Source: Caldisericota bacterium (GTDB lineage: Bacteria; Caldisericota; Caldisericia; Caldisericales; Caldisericaceae). From it: a stretch of DNA of 47,936 nucleotides. Of the stretch, positions 26,384 through 34,757 are shown in pieces. The notes beneath the pieces were generated by a model. It was not told where the DNA came from and did not search any database. It saw only the letters and a program-made list of their open reading frames with translations. Location of the stretch: contig JAYELD010000020.1 of NCBI GenBank assembly GCA_034717215.1, positions 1 to 47,936 of the forward strand, given 5' to 3'. Every line of letters starts with the position of its first letter. Positions within the stretch are counted from its first letter, which is position 1. Both the position numbers and the translations under genes were made by a program.

Positions 26384-26979
26384 TTGTAATTGGGCTTACA
26401 GGCAATATTGCGTCTGGAAAAAGTGCTGTATCCAAATTCTTAAAGAAATTGAGTGCCGATATTGTTGATTTGGACCAGCTTGCCAAGAAAATTCAATCTC
26501 AAAATGTTAATGACATTGTAGACAAGATGGAAAAGGTTTTTGGAAAAGAAATTGTTTCAAATGGCAAAGTAAACAGAAAAAAATTGGGCAGTATTGTTTT
26601 TTCAGATAAAGAGAAGTTAAATAAGCTTAATGAGATTATGATACCCGTAATGACTGAAGTTGTAAAGAAAATAATAGAGAAAAAGCGAGTGTCAGGGACG
26701 AAGGTTCTTGTTGTTGATGCAGCAATTCTGTTTGAGGCAAACTGGGATAAGATTGTTGACACTGTCTGGGTTGTCTATATCCCCAAAAAGTTGCAGCTGG
26801 AAAGATTAATGAAAAGAGAAAATATTAGAAGGGAAGAGGCATTAATGAGGATAGATTCACAAATGCCCATTTCTGAAAAGATTAAAATGGCTGATGTGGT
26901 AATTGACAATAGTGGGGATTTTTCGCAGATGGAATCCCAAATTTTAGAGTTATGGAAGAAAATTCAGAATTCCATTTAA
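26380..26979 (+). CDS. coaE: Dephospho-CoA kinase
   Basis: Phosphorylates the 3'-hydroxyl of dephospho-CoA in the last step of coenzyme A synthesis. The 199-residue protein has the P-loop GLTGNIASGKS at residues 5-15, the acidic DLDQLAKKI segment, VVDAAILFEANWD (usual VDVPLLFE-type block) and WVVYIPKKLQLERLMKRENI with the lid arginines. ATG 26380 overlaps the polA stop (ATGA). The 3' end overlaps the following nuclease gene by 28 bases. Length and motifs are ordinary. Confidence 0.94.
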   Translation: MIVIGLTGNIASGKSAVSKFLKKLSADIVDLDQLAKKIQSQNVNDIVDKMEKVFGKEIVSNGKVNRKKLGSIVFSDKEKLNKLNEIMIPVMTEVVKKIIEKKRVSGTKVLVVDAAILFEANWDKIVDTVWVVYIPKKLQLERLMKRENIRREEALMRIDSQMPISEKIKMADVVIDNSGDFSQMESQILELWKKIQNSI

Positions 26980-27695
26980 GTTATTCAAGAATATCTATAT
27001 ATGATAATTGCCCTCTCCGTTATAAATTTATCTATGTTGATAAATTGCCTACTGCGGCACGTAGTTATTTTAGTTTTGGTAATTCGATTCATAAGGTGCT
27101 TGAACTTTTTTATCATCCCGAAGAAAATTTTATAACAGCTAAAACCCCTCCTTTAAATTATTTATTGAACCTGCTGGATGAACACTGGATTTCTGCTGGA
27201 TATAATACTGAATATCAGGAAAACAAGGCAAAAGATGAAGCAACGCAGCTTCTCACAAAATTTTACAGGGAAACGATATTTGGATTCCAACCGGCATATC
27301 TGGTTGAGAAGAGTTTCTCTTTTGAATTGAATGGGTTCAGAGTAATTGGGAGAATAGATCGAATAGATCGAGAAAATGATGGTTATAGTATCATTGATTA
27401 TAAAACAAATAGAATCTTGCCATCTTTGTTTAAAAAAATAAATCTCTTACAGCCAGTTATTTATTATTTAGGCGCGAAGGAATCTTTAGGCCTAAATAAA
27501 ATAAGCTCTATTTTCATGTATTTTGTGCGTTTTAACAAAAAAGTAGAATTTAATATCTCAGATAAAATGGCAGAAGAGGGGAAGCAGAAAATCCTGCAAG
27601 TCGGAAAAGCAATACAATGCAATGAATTTTCTCCAAAACCAGGCAGTGCGTGTTCTACATGTGAGTTTAAAGACAGATGCGCTGGTTTTCAGTAA
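26952..27695 (+). CDS. RecB-like PD-(D/E)XK nuclease with Fe-S type cysteines
   Basis: A 247-residue single-domain protein of the PD-(D/E)XK superfamily (RecB-nuclease/Cas4/AddB-like). It begins LSYSRISIYDNCPLRYKF, the box of AddB-like enzymes, with Cys20. Then follow GNSIHKVLE (His47), a Glu in VEKSFSF, GRIDRID, and the catalytic IIDYKTN with Asp-Tyr-Lys. The C-terminus holds Cys234, Cys237 and Cys243 (CSTCEFKDRC). With Cys20 these can form the [4Fe-4S] cluster that clamps such nucleases. No helicase domain is fused and no CRISPR genes are nearby, so this is a solo repair-type exonuclease candidate. It overlaps coaE by 28 bases and ends the polA run. Exact role unknown. Confidence 0.87.
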   Translation: MEENSEFHLSYSRISIYDNCPLRYKFIYVDKLPTAARSYFSFGNSIHKVLELFYHPEENFITAKTPPLNYLLNLLDEHWISAGYNTEYQENKAKDEATQLLTKFYRETIFGFQPAYLVEKSFSFELNGFRVIGRIDRIDRENDGYSIIDYKTNRILPSLFKKINLLQPVIYYLGAKESLGLNKISSIFMYFVRFNKKVEFNISDKMAEEGKQKILQVGKAIQCNEFSPKPGSACSTCEFKDRCAGFQ

Positions 27696-27742
27696 ATTAG
27701 CGACAATATTTAGGAGACATTTTATTAAACCATTCTTTATAT

Positions 27743-27748
27743 TATAAT
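27743..27748 (+). promoter_or_regulatory. TATAAT -10 box before the beta-propeller gene
   Basis: A perfect TATAAT lies 26 bases before ATG 27775, with AGGAGG at 27764-27769 in between. No convincing -35 box is found 16-18 bases upstream. Confidence 0.4.
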
Positions 27749-27774
27749 TATTCAAAAAGGAACAGGAGGATGCT

Positions 27775-29391
27775 ATGAAAAAATTTTTTATCTTTGTTAT
27801 TATATTTATAATATTACTTAATATAATTCCTGCAGCACATGGAGAAAGTGATTCTTTGCGATTGTTAAGCCTGCTTCCTTACCAAATTACTTCTATCCAT
27901 ACCGATGGTTCTTTGATACTTGCTGGTACATTAAATGGTTTTTTTGTTTCTACTGATTCAGGCAGTCATTTTTCTGAGCGTGATACTGGTTTGTCTGATT
28001 TGCACATCACCGGAATTGCTTTTTTTGATGGAAATATTTTTTTAGGCACAGAGAATGCAGGAGCATATATTTCATACGATTTGGGCAAACACTGGGAATC
28101 ACTGATGAACAAATTGGATTGTCCTACTATTTCTTCCATATCAAGCGATGAAAATTTAATTTATGTCACATCACTTTGTTCTGGTTTTTATATAAGCAGC
28201 GATAGTGGACAAACCTGGGTTAAACGAAATAATGGCCTTCCCACCGTAGAAACTACCTCTTTTGTTAAAATATCTTCAGAAAAATATTTTCTTGGGACCA
28301 GGCAATTTGGGTTGTTTTATTCTAATACCGTAGGAGATGAATGTAGTTGGAAGAATGTGTTGACGGATTATTCAATCACTTCTCTTAGTTATCTTGGGAA
28401 TTACCTTTTTGTTGGCACAACAGAGGGATTTTTTAAAGGCAATATAGAGAATAATAATTTCCAGAAAATTCAGTTTATTGGAGGATCTCCTTACGTTTCT
28501 TATGTGGCAAAGACAGATAATAAAATTTTTGTAGCTTTTCTGTATTTTGGACTATTTGGGTCGGTTGATGGCAGCAATTTTTATAAGGTAGGTGGGGGCG
28601 TGGTGCCAAATCCTGATGCATTGTTTTTTGATTCCAAAAACAATGCTCTTTTTATAGGAGATGTAGATGGTAATCTTTTCTACTTTGACACAACTCGGCC
28701 ATATTTGCAATGCAGTGAGCAGATTGATGTTGGAAGTGTTCCACAGGGAAGCAGTGTTGAGAAAGACATTTTTCTTGTAAATCTTGGGGGAGGGATTCTC
28801 AAGGGAACAGTTAGTGGGCCATACTTCATAAAGTTTGATACTAATTCGTTTACAGCTGCAGGTAAATTACATTTTTTGATTGATACTTCTGCTCTTTCCA
28901 TTGGTAGTTTTAAGCAGCCAGTAAGCATTAATTCTAACGGCGGAAATAAAACGGTTTACATTTCCTTTAAAGTTATCCAGGCTCCCGCTATTAATATAAA
29001 GTTAAAGATAGATTCTCCAATTGCGTATGTTAATGGGAAAAGAGTAGATCTTGATGCGGCTCCTTTTATTGTGAAAGAGGCAAGTAGGACGCTTGTTCCT
29101 ATCCGTTTTATTTCAGAGACGTTTGGCGCAACGGTCGAGTGGGACGGCAATGAAAGAAAAGTTACTATTAAGAAGAGTGCAACTACACATCACCCTTCTC
29201 TACTCATTGAAATGTGGATTGATCGCAAAACTCTCCGTGTAAATTTAGAAGAAAAGACAATTGATGTTGCACCACTCATTATTCTTCCTGGCAGAACAAT
29301 GGTACCAATTCGGTTCATCACTGAAACTTTTGGAAGTACTGTGCAATGGAATGGCAACACGCGTGAAATTACTATCTATTATACACCTTAG
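27775..29391 (+). CDS. Secreted beta-propeller protein with C-terminal stalk (copper amine oxidase N-terminal-like) domain
   Basis: A 538-residue exported protein of unknown function. Residues 1-23 form a signal peptide (MKKFFIFVIIFIILLNIIPAAHG). Residues ~30-310 are BNR/Asp-box-like propeller blades (GFFVSTDSGSHF, AYISYDLGKHWESL, YISSDSGQTWVKRNNG). Residues ~315-405 look like an immunoglobulin-like beta sandwich. Residues ~415-538 are a stalk domain in two halves, marked by RTLVPIRFISETFGATVEW and RTMVPIRFITETFGSTVQW, a module widespread in envelope proteins of anaerobic thermophiles despite its copper amine oxidase name. AGGAGG precedes the ATG. It is transcribed separately from the nuclease upstream. 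A surface-binding or adhesin-like role is likely; no catalytic residues are evident. Confidence 0.82.
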   Translation: MKKFFIFVIIFIILLNIIPAAHGESDSLRLLSLLPYQITSIHTDGSLILAGTLNGFFVSTDSGSHFSERDTGLSDLHITGIAFFDGNIFLGTENAGAYISYDLGKHWESLMNKLDCPTISSISSDENLIYVTSLCSGFYISSDSGQTWVKRNNGLPTVETTSFVKISSEKYFLGTRQFGLFYSNTVGDECSWKNVLTDYSITSLSYLGNYLFVGTTEGFFKGNIENNNFQKIQFIGGSPYVSYVAKTDNKIFVAFLYFGLFGSVDGSNFYKVGGGVVPNPDALFFDSKNNALFIGDVDGNLFYFDTTRPYLQCSEQIDVGSVPQGSSVEKDIFLVNLGGGILKGTVSGPYFIKFDTNSFTAAGKLHFLIDTSALSIGSFKQPVSINSNGGNKTVYISFKVIQAPAINIKLKIDSPIAYVNGKRVDLDAAPFIVKEASRTLVPIRFISETFGATVEWDGNERKVTIKKSATTHHPSLLIEMWIDRKTLRVNLEEKTIDVAPLIILPGRTMVPIRFITETFGSTVQWNGNTREITIYYTP

Positions 29392-29398
29392 TCTATGC

Positions 29399-29427
29399 TT
29401 GAAAGATCTGTCTCGTGGGAATTTAAT
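29399..29427 (+). promoter_or_regulatory. Promoter of the P-loop protein gene at 29473
   Basis: TTGAAA (29399-29404) and TTTAAT (29422-29427) are separated by 17 bases, giving a leader of about 40 bases. GGAG lies seven bases before ATG 29473. Confidence 0.45.
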
Positions 29428-29472
29428 TATTTTATTGCTTTCCTTATGAATTTATTATGATGGAGCAAGAAA

Positions 29473-30195
29473 ATGGATAAGTTTAACGTGATTTTTTTAT
29501 TAGGGCGTCCGGCAGCTGGAAAATCAGAAATTATCAATTTTCTTTTAAAACTTCCAGACAGAACAAGAAAAGAACAGTTCTGTATGGGAAAAATTGATGT
29601 GATTGATGATTTCCCAATGCTTTGGACCTGGTACGAGGAGGATGACATCCTTGAAAGCAAATTTCATAAGCAAAGACTTCATACTACTGACGACGGGTAC
29701 TTTAAGCACCAATATTTCTGGCATCTCCTTATTGAAAGAATTTCTTTAGAATATAAAAAACGAATTCGGGATATTTCTGATTATACGAAAGACTATACTA
29801 CAATTGTAGAGTTTTCCAGAGGCAAAGAACATGGTGGTTACAAAAAGGCGTTTCAGCATGTTTCGGAAGAACTCCTTAAATATGCCGTTATCATATATGT
29901 GAATGTACCATTTGAAGAATCTTTAAGAAAAAATAAAATGCGGTTTGATCCATTGCGTCCCGATAGTATTCTCCATCATTCTTTAACAGATGAAAAACTA
30001 ACAAGACTTTATAAAGAAATTGATTGGGAAGAATTTAGCAGCGGAAATTCAGAATTTATTGAATGCAAGGGAATGAAAGTGCCGTATGCAATTTTTGAGA
30101 ATAAAGATGATGTGACCACAGAAGGGAATGATCCTTTAAAAAATAGACTTAAAGAAACTTTAGAAAAACTCAAAACAATTATTAAGAAGAAGTAG
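29473..30195 (+). CDS. Uncharacterised P-loop kinase-like protein
   Basis: A 240-residue cytoplasmic protein I cannot assign to a named family. It starts with a Walker A motif (FLLGRPAAGKSE, about 8-19) typical of nucleoside and small-molecule kinases. Later come the acidic segments VIDDFPMLWTWYEEDD and TIVEFSRGKEHGGYKKAF, a strand IIYVNVPFEESLRKNKMRFD resembling the Walker B/lid region of adenylate-kinase-like folds, and a charged C-terminal helix. It lies between the propeller gene and the convergent gmk gene, with only seven bases separating the stops. It has its own promoter. Nucleotide binding is likely; the acceptor substrate is unknown. An ATPase or GTPase role without kinase activity is also possible. 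Confidence 0.7.
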   Translation: MDKFNVIFLLGRPAAGKSEIINFLLKLPDRTRKEQFCMGKIDVIDDFPMLWTWYEEDDILESKFHKQRLHTTDDGYFKHQYFWHLLIERISLEYKKRIRDISDYTKDYTTIVEFSRGKEHGGYKKAFQHVSEELLKYAVIIYVNVPFEESLRKNKMRFDPLRPDSILHHSLTDEKLTRLYKEIDWEEFSSGNSEFIECKGMKVPYAIFENKDDVTTEGNDPLKNRLKETLEKLKTIIKKK

Positions 30196-30202
30196 TTTTG
30201 TT

Positions 30203-30751
30203 TTAGTGGTGCAACTTATGTTCTTTCTCTATGATTTTTTCAATTTTGCTAACTACTCTTTCAATATCATCATTTACTAAAATGTAGTCATAAAACGTAC
30301 GTTCTTCTATCTCTTCTTTTGCTCTTTTTAATCGTTTTTCCTGTTCCTCTTCTGTTTCCGTTCCTCTTTCGGTAAGGCGATTAATAAGAATTTCCATGCT
30401 GGGTGGGAGTAAAAAAATTAGCAATGCTTTTGGGAAGCGGTTCTTAATTTTTTTTGCTCCCTGTACATCAATCTGTAAAATTACGTCTGTTTTTTCTTTT
30501 GTAAGATTTTTTAATGGGGTTCCATAGTAGCATCCATGAACAAAAGCAAATTCTGCTAGATCATTTTTTTGTACAAGCTCAAAAAATTTATCTTCATTTA
30601 TAAAATGGTAATCCCTTCCGTTTTTTTCTCCCTCTCTTGGTTTTCTTGTTGTACAAGAAATGGACCGCACAAAACATGGATTTTTCTCTATCAGTTTTTG
30701 CACGACAGTTCCTTTACCTACTCCAGATGGTCCTGATATTACAATGATCAT
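30203..30751 (-). CDS. gmk: Guanylate kinase
   Basis: Phosphorylates GMP to GDP in purine nucleotide supply. The 182-residue protein has the P-loop GPSGVGKG (7-14), the GMP-binding CTTRKPREGEKNGRDYHFI block, LQIDVQGAKKI and the lid TERGTETEEEQEKRL, then YDYILVNDD. It is slightly shorter than typical guanylate kinases (about 200) but complete. The start overlaps the upstream ctpA-like gene by four bases (ATGA on the reverse strand). It is the last gene of the long reverse-strand run from 40615. The downstream 3' end meets the convergent P-loop gene at seven bases, leaving little room for a terminator. Confidence 0.95.
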   Translation of the reverse strand: MIIVISGPSGVGKGTVVQKLIEKNPCFVRSISCTTRKPREGEKNGRDYHFINEDKFFELVQKNDLAEFAFVHGCYYGTPLKNLTKEKTDVILQIDVQGAKKIKNRFPKALLIFLLPPSMEILINRLTERGTETEEEQEKRLKRAKEEIEERTFYDYILVNDDIERVVSKIEKIIEKEHKLHH

Positions 30752-31896
30752 TGTTCTTCCAATAACTCCAAAGCTTTATCTAATGGATCTTCGGTTTCTT
30801 CTAATTGAATGTCAGGCTCTACTCCCTTTTTATTTATTTCCTTTTTATCTGGCGTAAGATACTCTTGTACTGTAATTTTAAGTGTATATTCTCCTGGTAG
30901 TGAAAATATTTTTTGTATTACTCCTTTGCCGAATGTAGTTTCGCCTATTATTATTCCGGTTTTATAATCTTTTATGGCTCCGGCAAGTATTTCTGCTGCA
31001 CTTGCCGTTCCTTTATTTACAAGTACGATTATAGGCACGGTAGGTTTATGTCCTGAAATTTTTAGAGAAACCATTTTGCCTTCTCTATCTTTTGTCCAGA
31101 GCAATACTCCGGAAGAAATGAATTGGCTGGCTACTTTTTCGCATTCATAGAGAAGCCCTCCTGGGTTGTCTCTTAAATCAAGTATAATACCTTTTACGTT
31201 GTTTTTATTCATCTCTTTAATTATGTTTGCAACTTGTTTTCCTACTCCCTCGGAAAACATATTAATTTTTAGATATCCGATTTTTCCATCATTTAAGTAA
31301 TTTACCTCGACAAGCGGAATATGGATTTCTGCTCTTTTTACTGCAACAATAATGGTTTCACCGTTTCTTTTAATTTTTAATTCTACTTCTGTTCCGCTTT
31401 TCCCTTTTACTTTCATAGCTACTTCTTCAAGAGATAATCCTACTAGCTGTGCGCCATCAGCGTCAACTATGATGTCTCCTTTTTGAAGTCCTGCTTTTTT
31501 TGCAGGAGAGTCGGGGAATACAGAAACAATTTCCGGAAGGGCTAGATCTTCATTTTTAGTGATTACGATGCCTATGCCTGTATATTTTCCCTGTATTTCT
31601 TCATTGAATTGTTTTGTTTGTTCGGGATTGTAAAATACACTATATGGATCATTTAATGAATCTACCATACCCTTTATCAAATCTTCTTCTTTTATTGATT
31701 TATAGAAATTGTTTTCAATGATGTCTATTGTTCTTTTAAGCAAGGAGTGGTCATCGATTAAATTTTCGAATCCATCTTGTGTATGCATGATATTTATTAT
31801 GCGCGAAGGCGGATATTTAAGTCCTAAATAGTACCCTCCGACTAACAAGAGTACAACTATAAGTATCACCGAAATTTTATTTTTTATTCTATGCAT
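30748..31896 (-). CDS. ctpA: C-terminal processing peptidase, S41 family
   Basis: A 382-residue membrane-anchored or exported serine protease. An N-terminal hydrophobic helix (about 8-27) is followed by a helical region with DPYSVFYNPEQ, a PDZ domain (about 95-180, YTGIGIVIT and SPAKKAGLQKGDIIV), and the S41 catalytic domain. The catalytic pair is Ser299 in GTASAAEI and Lys324 in TFGKGVIQ, 25 residues apart as expected; DLRDNPGG lies upstream. Such enzymes trim C-termini of envelope proteins. An AAGGAG lies before ATG 31896. It sits between pgi and gmk with a 21-base gap to pgi, so it is probably co-transcribed with the sugar genes though functionally unrelated. Confidence 0.93.
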   Translation of the reverse strand: MHRIKNKISVILIVVLLLVGGYYLGLKYPPSRIINIMHTQDGFENLIDDHSLLKRTIDIIENNFYKSIKEEDLIKGMVDSLNDPYSVFYNPEQTKQFNEEIQGKYTGIGIVITKNEDLALPEIVSVFPDSPAKKAGLQKGDIIVDADGAQLVGLSLEEVAMKVKGKSGTEVELKIKRNGETIIVAVKRAEIHIPLVEVNYLNDGKIGYLKINMFSEGVGKQVANIIKEMNKNNVKGIILDLRDNPGGLLYECEKVASQFISSGVLLWTKDREGKMVSLKISGHKPTVPIIVLVNKGTASAAEILAGAIKDYKTGIIIGETTFGKGVIQKIFSLPGEYTLKITVQEYLTPDKKEINKKGVEPDIQLEETEDPLDKALELLEEQ

Positions 31897-31917
31897 TTAT
31901 TACTCCTTCTTCCTTGA

Positions 31918-33309
31918 TTATTCTATTTTAATTATATGTTTTTTATGTACTTTTTTAAATTCCATAATTTTTTCATTTTTTTCTTCAAATCCTTTCCTTT
32001 TCATAATACCATATGTAAGCTGTTTTCCAAACTCCACTGCAGGTTGGCTAATTGGGTCTACATTTAGCATTTCTCCTAAGGCAATGACTTCGTATTCAGC
32101 AAAATATATAAGCTTGCCTAGTTCTTCTTCATTTATTTCTGGAATTTCAATTGCGACAGACGGTTTTCCTGATGCTTTTATTGCTGCTTGTGCTGCTAGA
32201 AATTCACTTTTTATGAGTTGTGATGCTTTTTTATTTTTTAAATAATTAATATCTTCGTTATTTATAAGATTTCCTTTCAGGATAAAATCTTTACGGTATT
32301 TAACAGGTGCAATAAATATAATAAATTTATCAAATGGACCTTCCATAAACAGTTGGAGCATAGAATGTTGATCGGTTGCACCTCGTACTCCTATTGGTGT
32401 TATGCCTGTAAATATTTGTTCTTCACTGCGCGTGAATCGTTTACCAATGCTCTCGGAGAGAAGCTGTCTGTACCATGTTCCTAAATGACTTAATCCATCT
32501 GAATAAATAAATAGCGTATTTATATTTACTCCTCTTTCTTTATATAATTTATATTGGATGAGTGGGAGGAGAAGTGCGGCACAGTGCGTAGAATTGCTCT
32601 CTTTTGTTATATTTTTTTTAACAAGCCCTGCTCCATGTAGCAAAGCATCAATATTTATTCCTTCTACAGCTGCAGATAAAAGCCCTACGGAAGAAAGTAC
32701 CGAGTATCTTCCTCCGACAAGTGGATGAATTGCAAAAGTTTCTATAGAGAATTCATGTGATAATTTACGAAGCGATCCTTTTTCCGGGTCAGTAGTAAAT
32801 ATGAGGTGTTTTTTCAAATCAAGATTTTCCTTTTTTAAAGCATCCGTAATTGATAGCAAATTCTGCATTGTTTCAGCAGTATTTCCTGATTTTGTAATAA
32901 CATTGAACATAGTTTTTTTTAGGTCTATGGCTGTGAGTAGTGTCTTTGTAGATTCTGGATCAATATTATCCATAAAGTATATGCGAGGCGTTTTTCTATA
33001 TATGGAATCATTATAGTATATGCCGTTTATTGCATAGTGAAGTAATTCGTTACCAAGGGAAGAGCCCCCTATTCCTACAATGACGAAGTTTTCATAATTT
33101 TCTTTAATTTTTTTTGCTGTTTTTTTTATTTTATCAAGATACGGCATCATTGCTTCCGGGAGTTGCAACGGATAGTAATCTTTATTTATTTTTTTCTGAA
33201 TACGTTCTTTAATTTGATTTAGAGAGGTTCTAGATTTTAGCAGACTATTTAGTGGCAATCCATGCTTGCCTATGGCTTCTTCCAGTATGTTTCCATAGTT
33301 AAGTTTCAT
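31918..33309 (-). CDS. pgi: Glucose-6-phosphate isomerase
   Basis: Interconverts glucose 6-phosphate and fructose 6-phosphate. The 463-residue protein shows the family blocks VGIGGSSLGNELL, NVITKSGNTAETM (phosphate-binding), VGGRYSVLSSVGL, and GATDQHSMLQLF followed by EGP near the catalytic His region. The length is that of the shorter bacterial type (as in Bacillus and Thermotoga) rather than the ~550-residue E. coli type. A GGAGAG site precedes ATG 33309. It follows phosphoglucomutase in the same direction with a 32-base gap and so links glucose-1-phosphate from the glucan genes to glycolysis. Confidence 0.95.
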   Translation of the reverse strand: MKLNYGNILEEAIGKHGLPLNSLLKSRTSLNQIKERIQKKINKDYYPLQLPEAMMPYLDKIKKTAKKIKENYENFVIVGIGGSSLGNELLHYAINGIYYNDSIYRKTPRIYFMDNIDPESTKTLLTAIDLKKTMFNVITKSGNTAETMQNLLSITDALKKENLDLKKHLIFTTDPEKGSLRKLSHEFSIETFAIHPLVGGRYSVLSSVGLLSAAVEGINIDALLHGAGLVKKNITKESNSTHCAALLLPLIQYKLYKERGVNINTLFIYSDGLSHLGTWYRQLLSESIGKRFTRSEEQIFTGITPIGVRGATDQHSMLQLFMEGPFDKFIIFIAPVKYRKDFILKGNLINNEDINYLKNKKASQLIKSEFLAAQAAIKASGKPSVAIEIPEINEEELGKLIYFAEYEVIALGEMLNVDPISQPAVEFGKQLTYGIMKRKGFEEKNEKIMEFKKVHKKHIIKIE

Positions 33310-33341
33310 TTTCTCTCCTCCCGTTTAAACATATTCCTATC

Positions 33342-34757
33342 TCAAAATGTTGCTCTTTGAACTATTTCTTTTCCCTTTTCAAGTAGTGTTTTAAACTTTT
33401 TTTCATTGTCAGACTCTGCATATATACGTATTTTAGGTTCTGTCCCTGAGAATCTAAATAGAATCCAACTTTTATCGGCTAAAATAATTTTTGTTCCATC
33501 TAGTTCGTTAATCTTTTTGATAGACATCTCTTTTGAAAAGGTTTTTACGGTATTTTTTAATTTTCTTTCAATTGTTTTTCTATCGCCTTTATACTCAAAA
33601 TCAAGCCGCTTTGAGTATGTATCCCCAAATTTATTGGTGAGTTCTTTGAATAATTCTTTCATCGGTTTTTTTCTTCGAGAAAAGATTTCCGTGACGAGGA
33701 GATCCACAAGAATCCCGTCTTTGTCGGCTAGCCATCCCTTCATTGATGCTCCTCCGCTTTCTTCTCCTCCAAATACAGCTTCGCCTTTCATGATTGCGTC
33801 TCCAATGTATTTAAATCCTACGGGTGTTTCTTTGACCTGGTAGCCAAAATGCTTTGCAATCTTATCTATTAAGTGTGTTGTAGCAACGGTTCTCACAGCA
33901 TTACCATTAATTCCTCTTTCAGTGAGAAAGTAGTAGTATATAATAGGGAGTACCATATTGGGAGAAATATAACTCCCGTCAAAATCTATAATTCCAAATC
34001 TGTCAGCATCTCCATCTGTTGCAATACCCAAATCAGCTTTAGATGATTGAACTTTTTTAATTAAGGGATCGAGATTTTCTCCCGTAGGTTCAGGGTGCAG
34101 GCCACCAAACAGTACATCTTTTTTGCCGTGGATCATTGTAAAATCCGTGTACTCTTTTAATATTTTTGGTAAATAGCGACTACCTGTTGCATAAAAAGGA
34201 TCGTAAATTATTTTTGGTCTTTTTTTCTTTATTGGCGTGAAGTCAATCAGTTTTCTTATTGCATCCGTATATTCATTTTCGTTGAAAGGAATTATTAGTT
34301 TTTTTTCTACTGCTTTTTCAAACAGCATCTTTTTAATTATTTTTTTATTTTTAAAAAATTTATTTATTCTTTTTTCTATGTCTTCTGTTTCTTCAGGCAG
34401 GGCAGGTCCGCCAGATTTTGAAGAGAATTTAATCCCATTATAGTATGGATCATTGTGCGAAGCTGTAATATTAATTGCGCCATCTGTCTTTTTTGCTACA
34501 GTGAGATATGCTATAACGGGGGTCGGAATATCAGTAAGAGAAAAATAACTCTTTATTCCATACGCTGCAAGAACTTTTGCAGAAGTTTTTGCAAATTCAT
34601 TTGATAAAAATCTTGTGTCGTATCCTATTACTAAAGATTTGCCACCTTTAGCTAAAAGATGTTGAGCTATTGCATAACTTGCAACTTCTACATTTTCAAA
34701 TGTAAAATCTTTGGCTATGATACTTCTCCAACCTGATGTGCCGAAGTGTATGTTCAT
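33342..34757 (-). CDS. Phosphoglucomutase/phosphomannomutase
   Basis: A 471-residue alpha-D-phosphohexomutase that interconverts glucose 1-phosphate and 6-phosphate (or mannose phosphates). The four family elements are present: catalytic phosphoserine Ser100 in ITASHND, metal-binding ATDGDADRFG, the sugar-binding GGEESGG, and the phosphate-binding RFSGTEPKIRIY. The loop reads TASHND where most members have TASHNP, a modest variation. The gene begins one base upstream of the glgA stop and precedes pgi. Its position between glycogen synthase and Pgi favours glucose-1-phosphate as the main substrate. No separate ribosome site is obvious, so translation is probably coupled to glgA. Confidence 0.92.
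   Translation of the reverse strand: MNIHFGTSGWRSIIAKDFTFENVEVASYAIAQHLLAKGGKSLVIGYDTRFLSNEFAKTSAKVLAAYGIKSYFSLTDIPTPVIAYLTVAKKTDGAINITASHNDPYYNGIKFSSKSGGPALPEETEDIEKRINKFFKNKKIIKKMLFEKAVEKKLIIPFNENEYTDAIRKLIDFTPIKKKRPKIIYDPFYATGSRYLPKILKEYTDFTMIHGKKDVLFGGLHPEPTGENLDPLIKKVQSSKADLGIATDGDADRFGIIDFDGSYISPNMVLPIIYYYFLTERGINGNAVRTVATTHLIDKIAKHFGYQVKETPVGFKYIGDAIMKGEAVFGGEESGGASMKGWLADKDGILVDLLVTEIFSRRKKPMKELFKELTNKFGDTYSKRLDFEYKGDRKTIERKLKNTVKTFSKEMSIKKINELDGTKIILADKSWILFRFSGTEPKIRIYAESDNEKKFKTLLEKGKEIVQRATF

Noticed and set aside
26952-27695. Cas4 as part of a CRISPR system
   Set aside because: No cas1, cas2 or repeat array is present; the neighbours are polA and coaE, so a general RecB-like nuclease is the safer call.
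27775-29391. Copper amine oxidase
   Set aside because: Only the N-terminal-like stalk module is present; no catalytic amine oxidase domain or quinone tyrosine motif is found.
33406-33843. Forward-strand open frame (145 codons) opposite the phosphoglucomutase gene
   Set aside because: Lies entirely antisense to a gene with intact catalytic motifs and shows no family signature.
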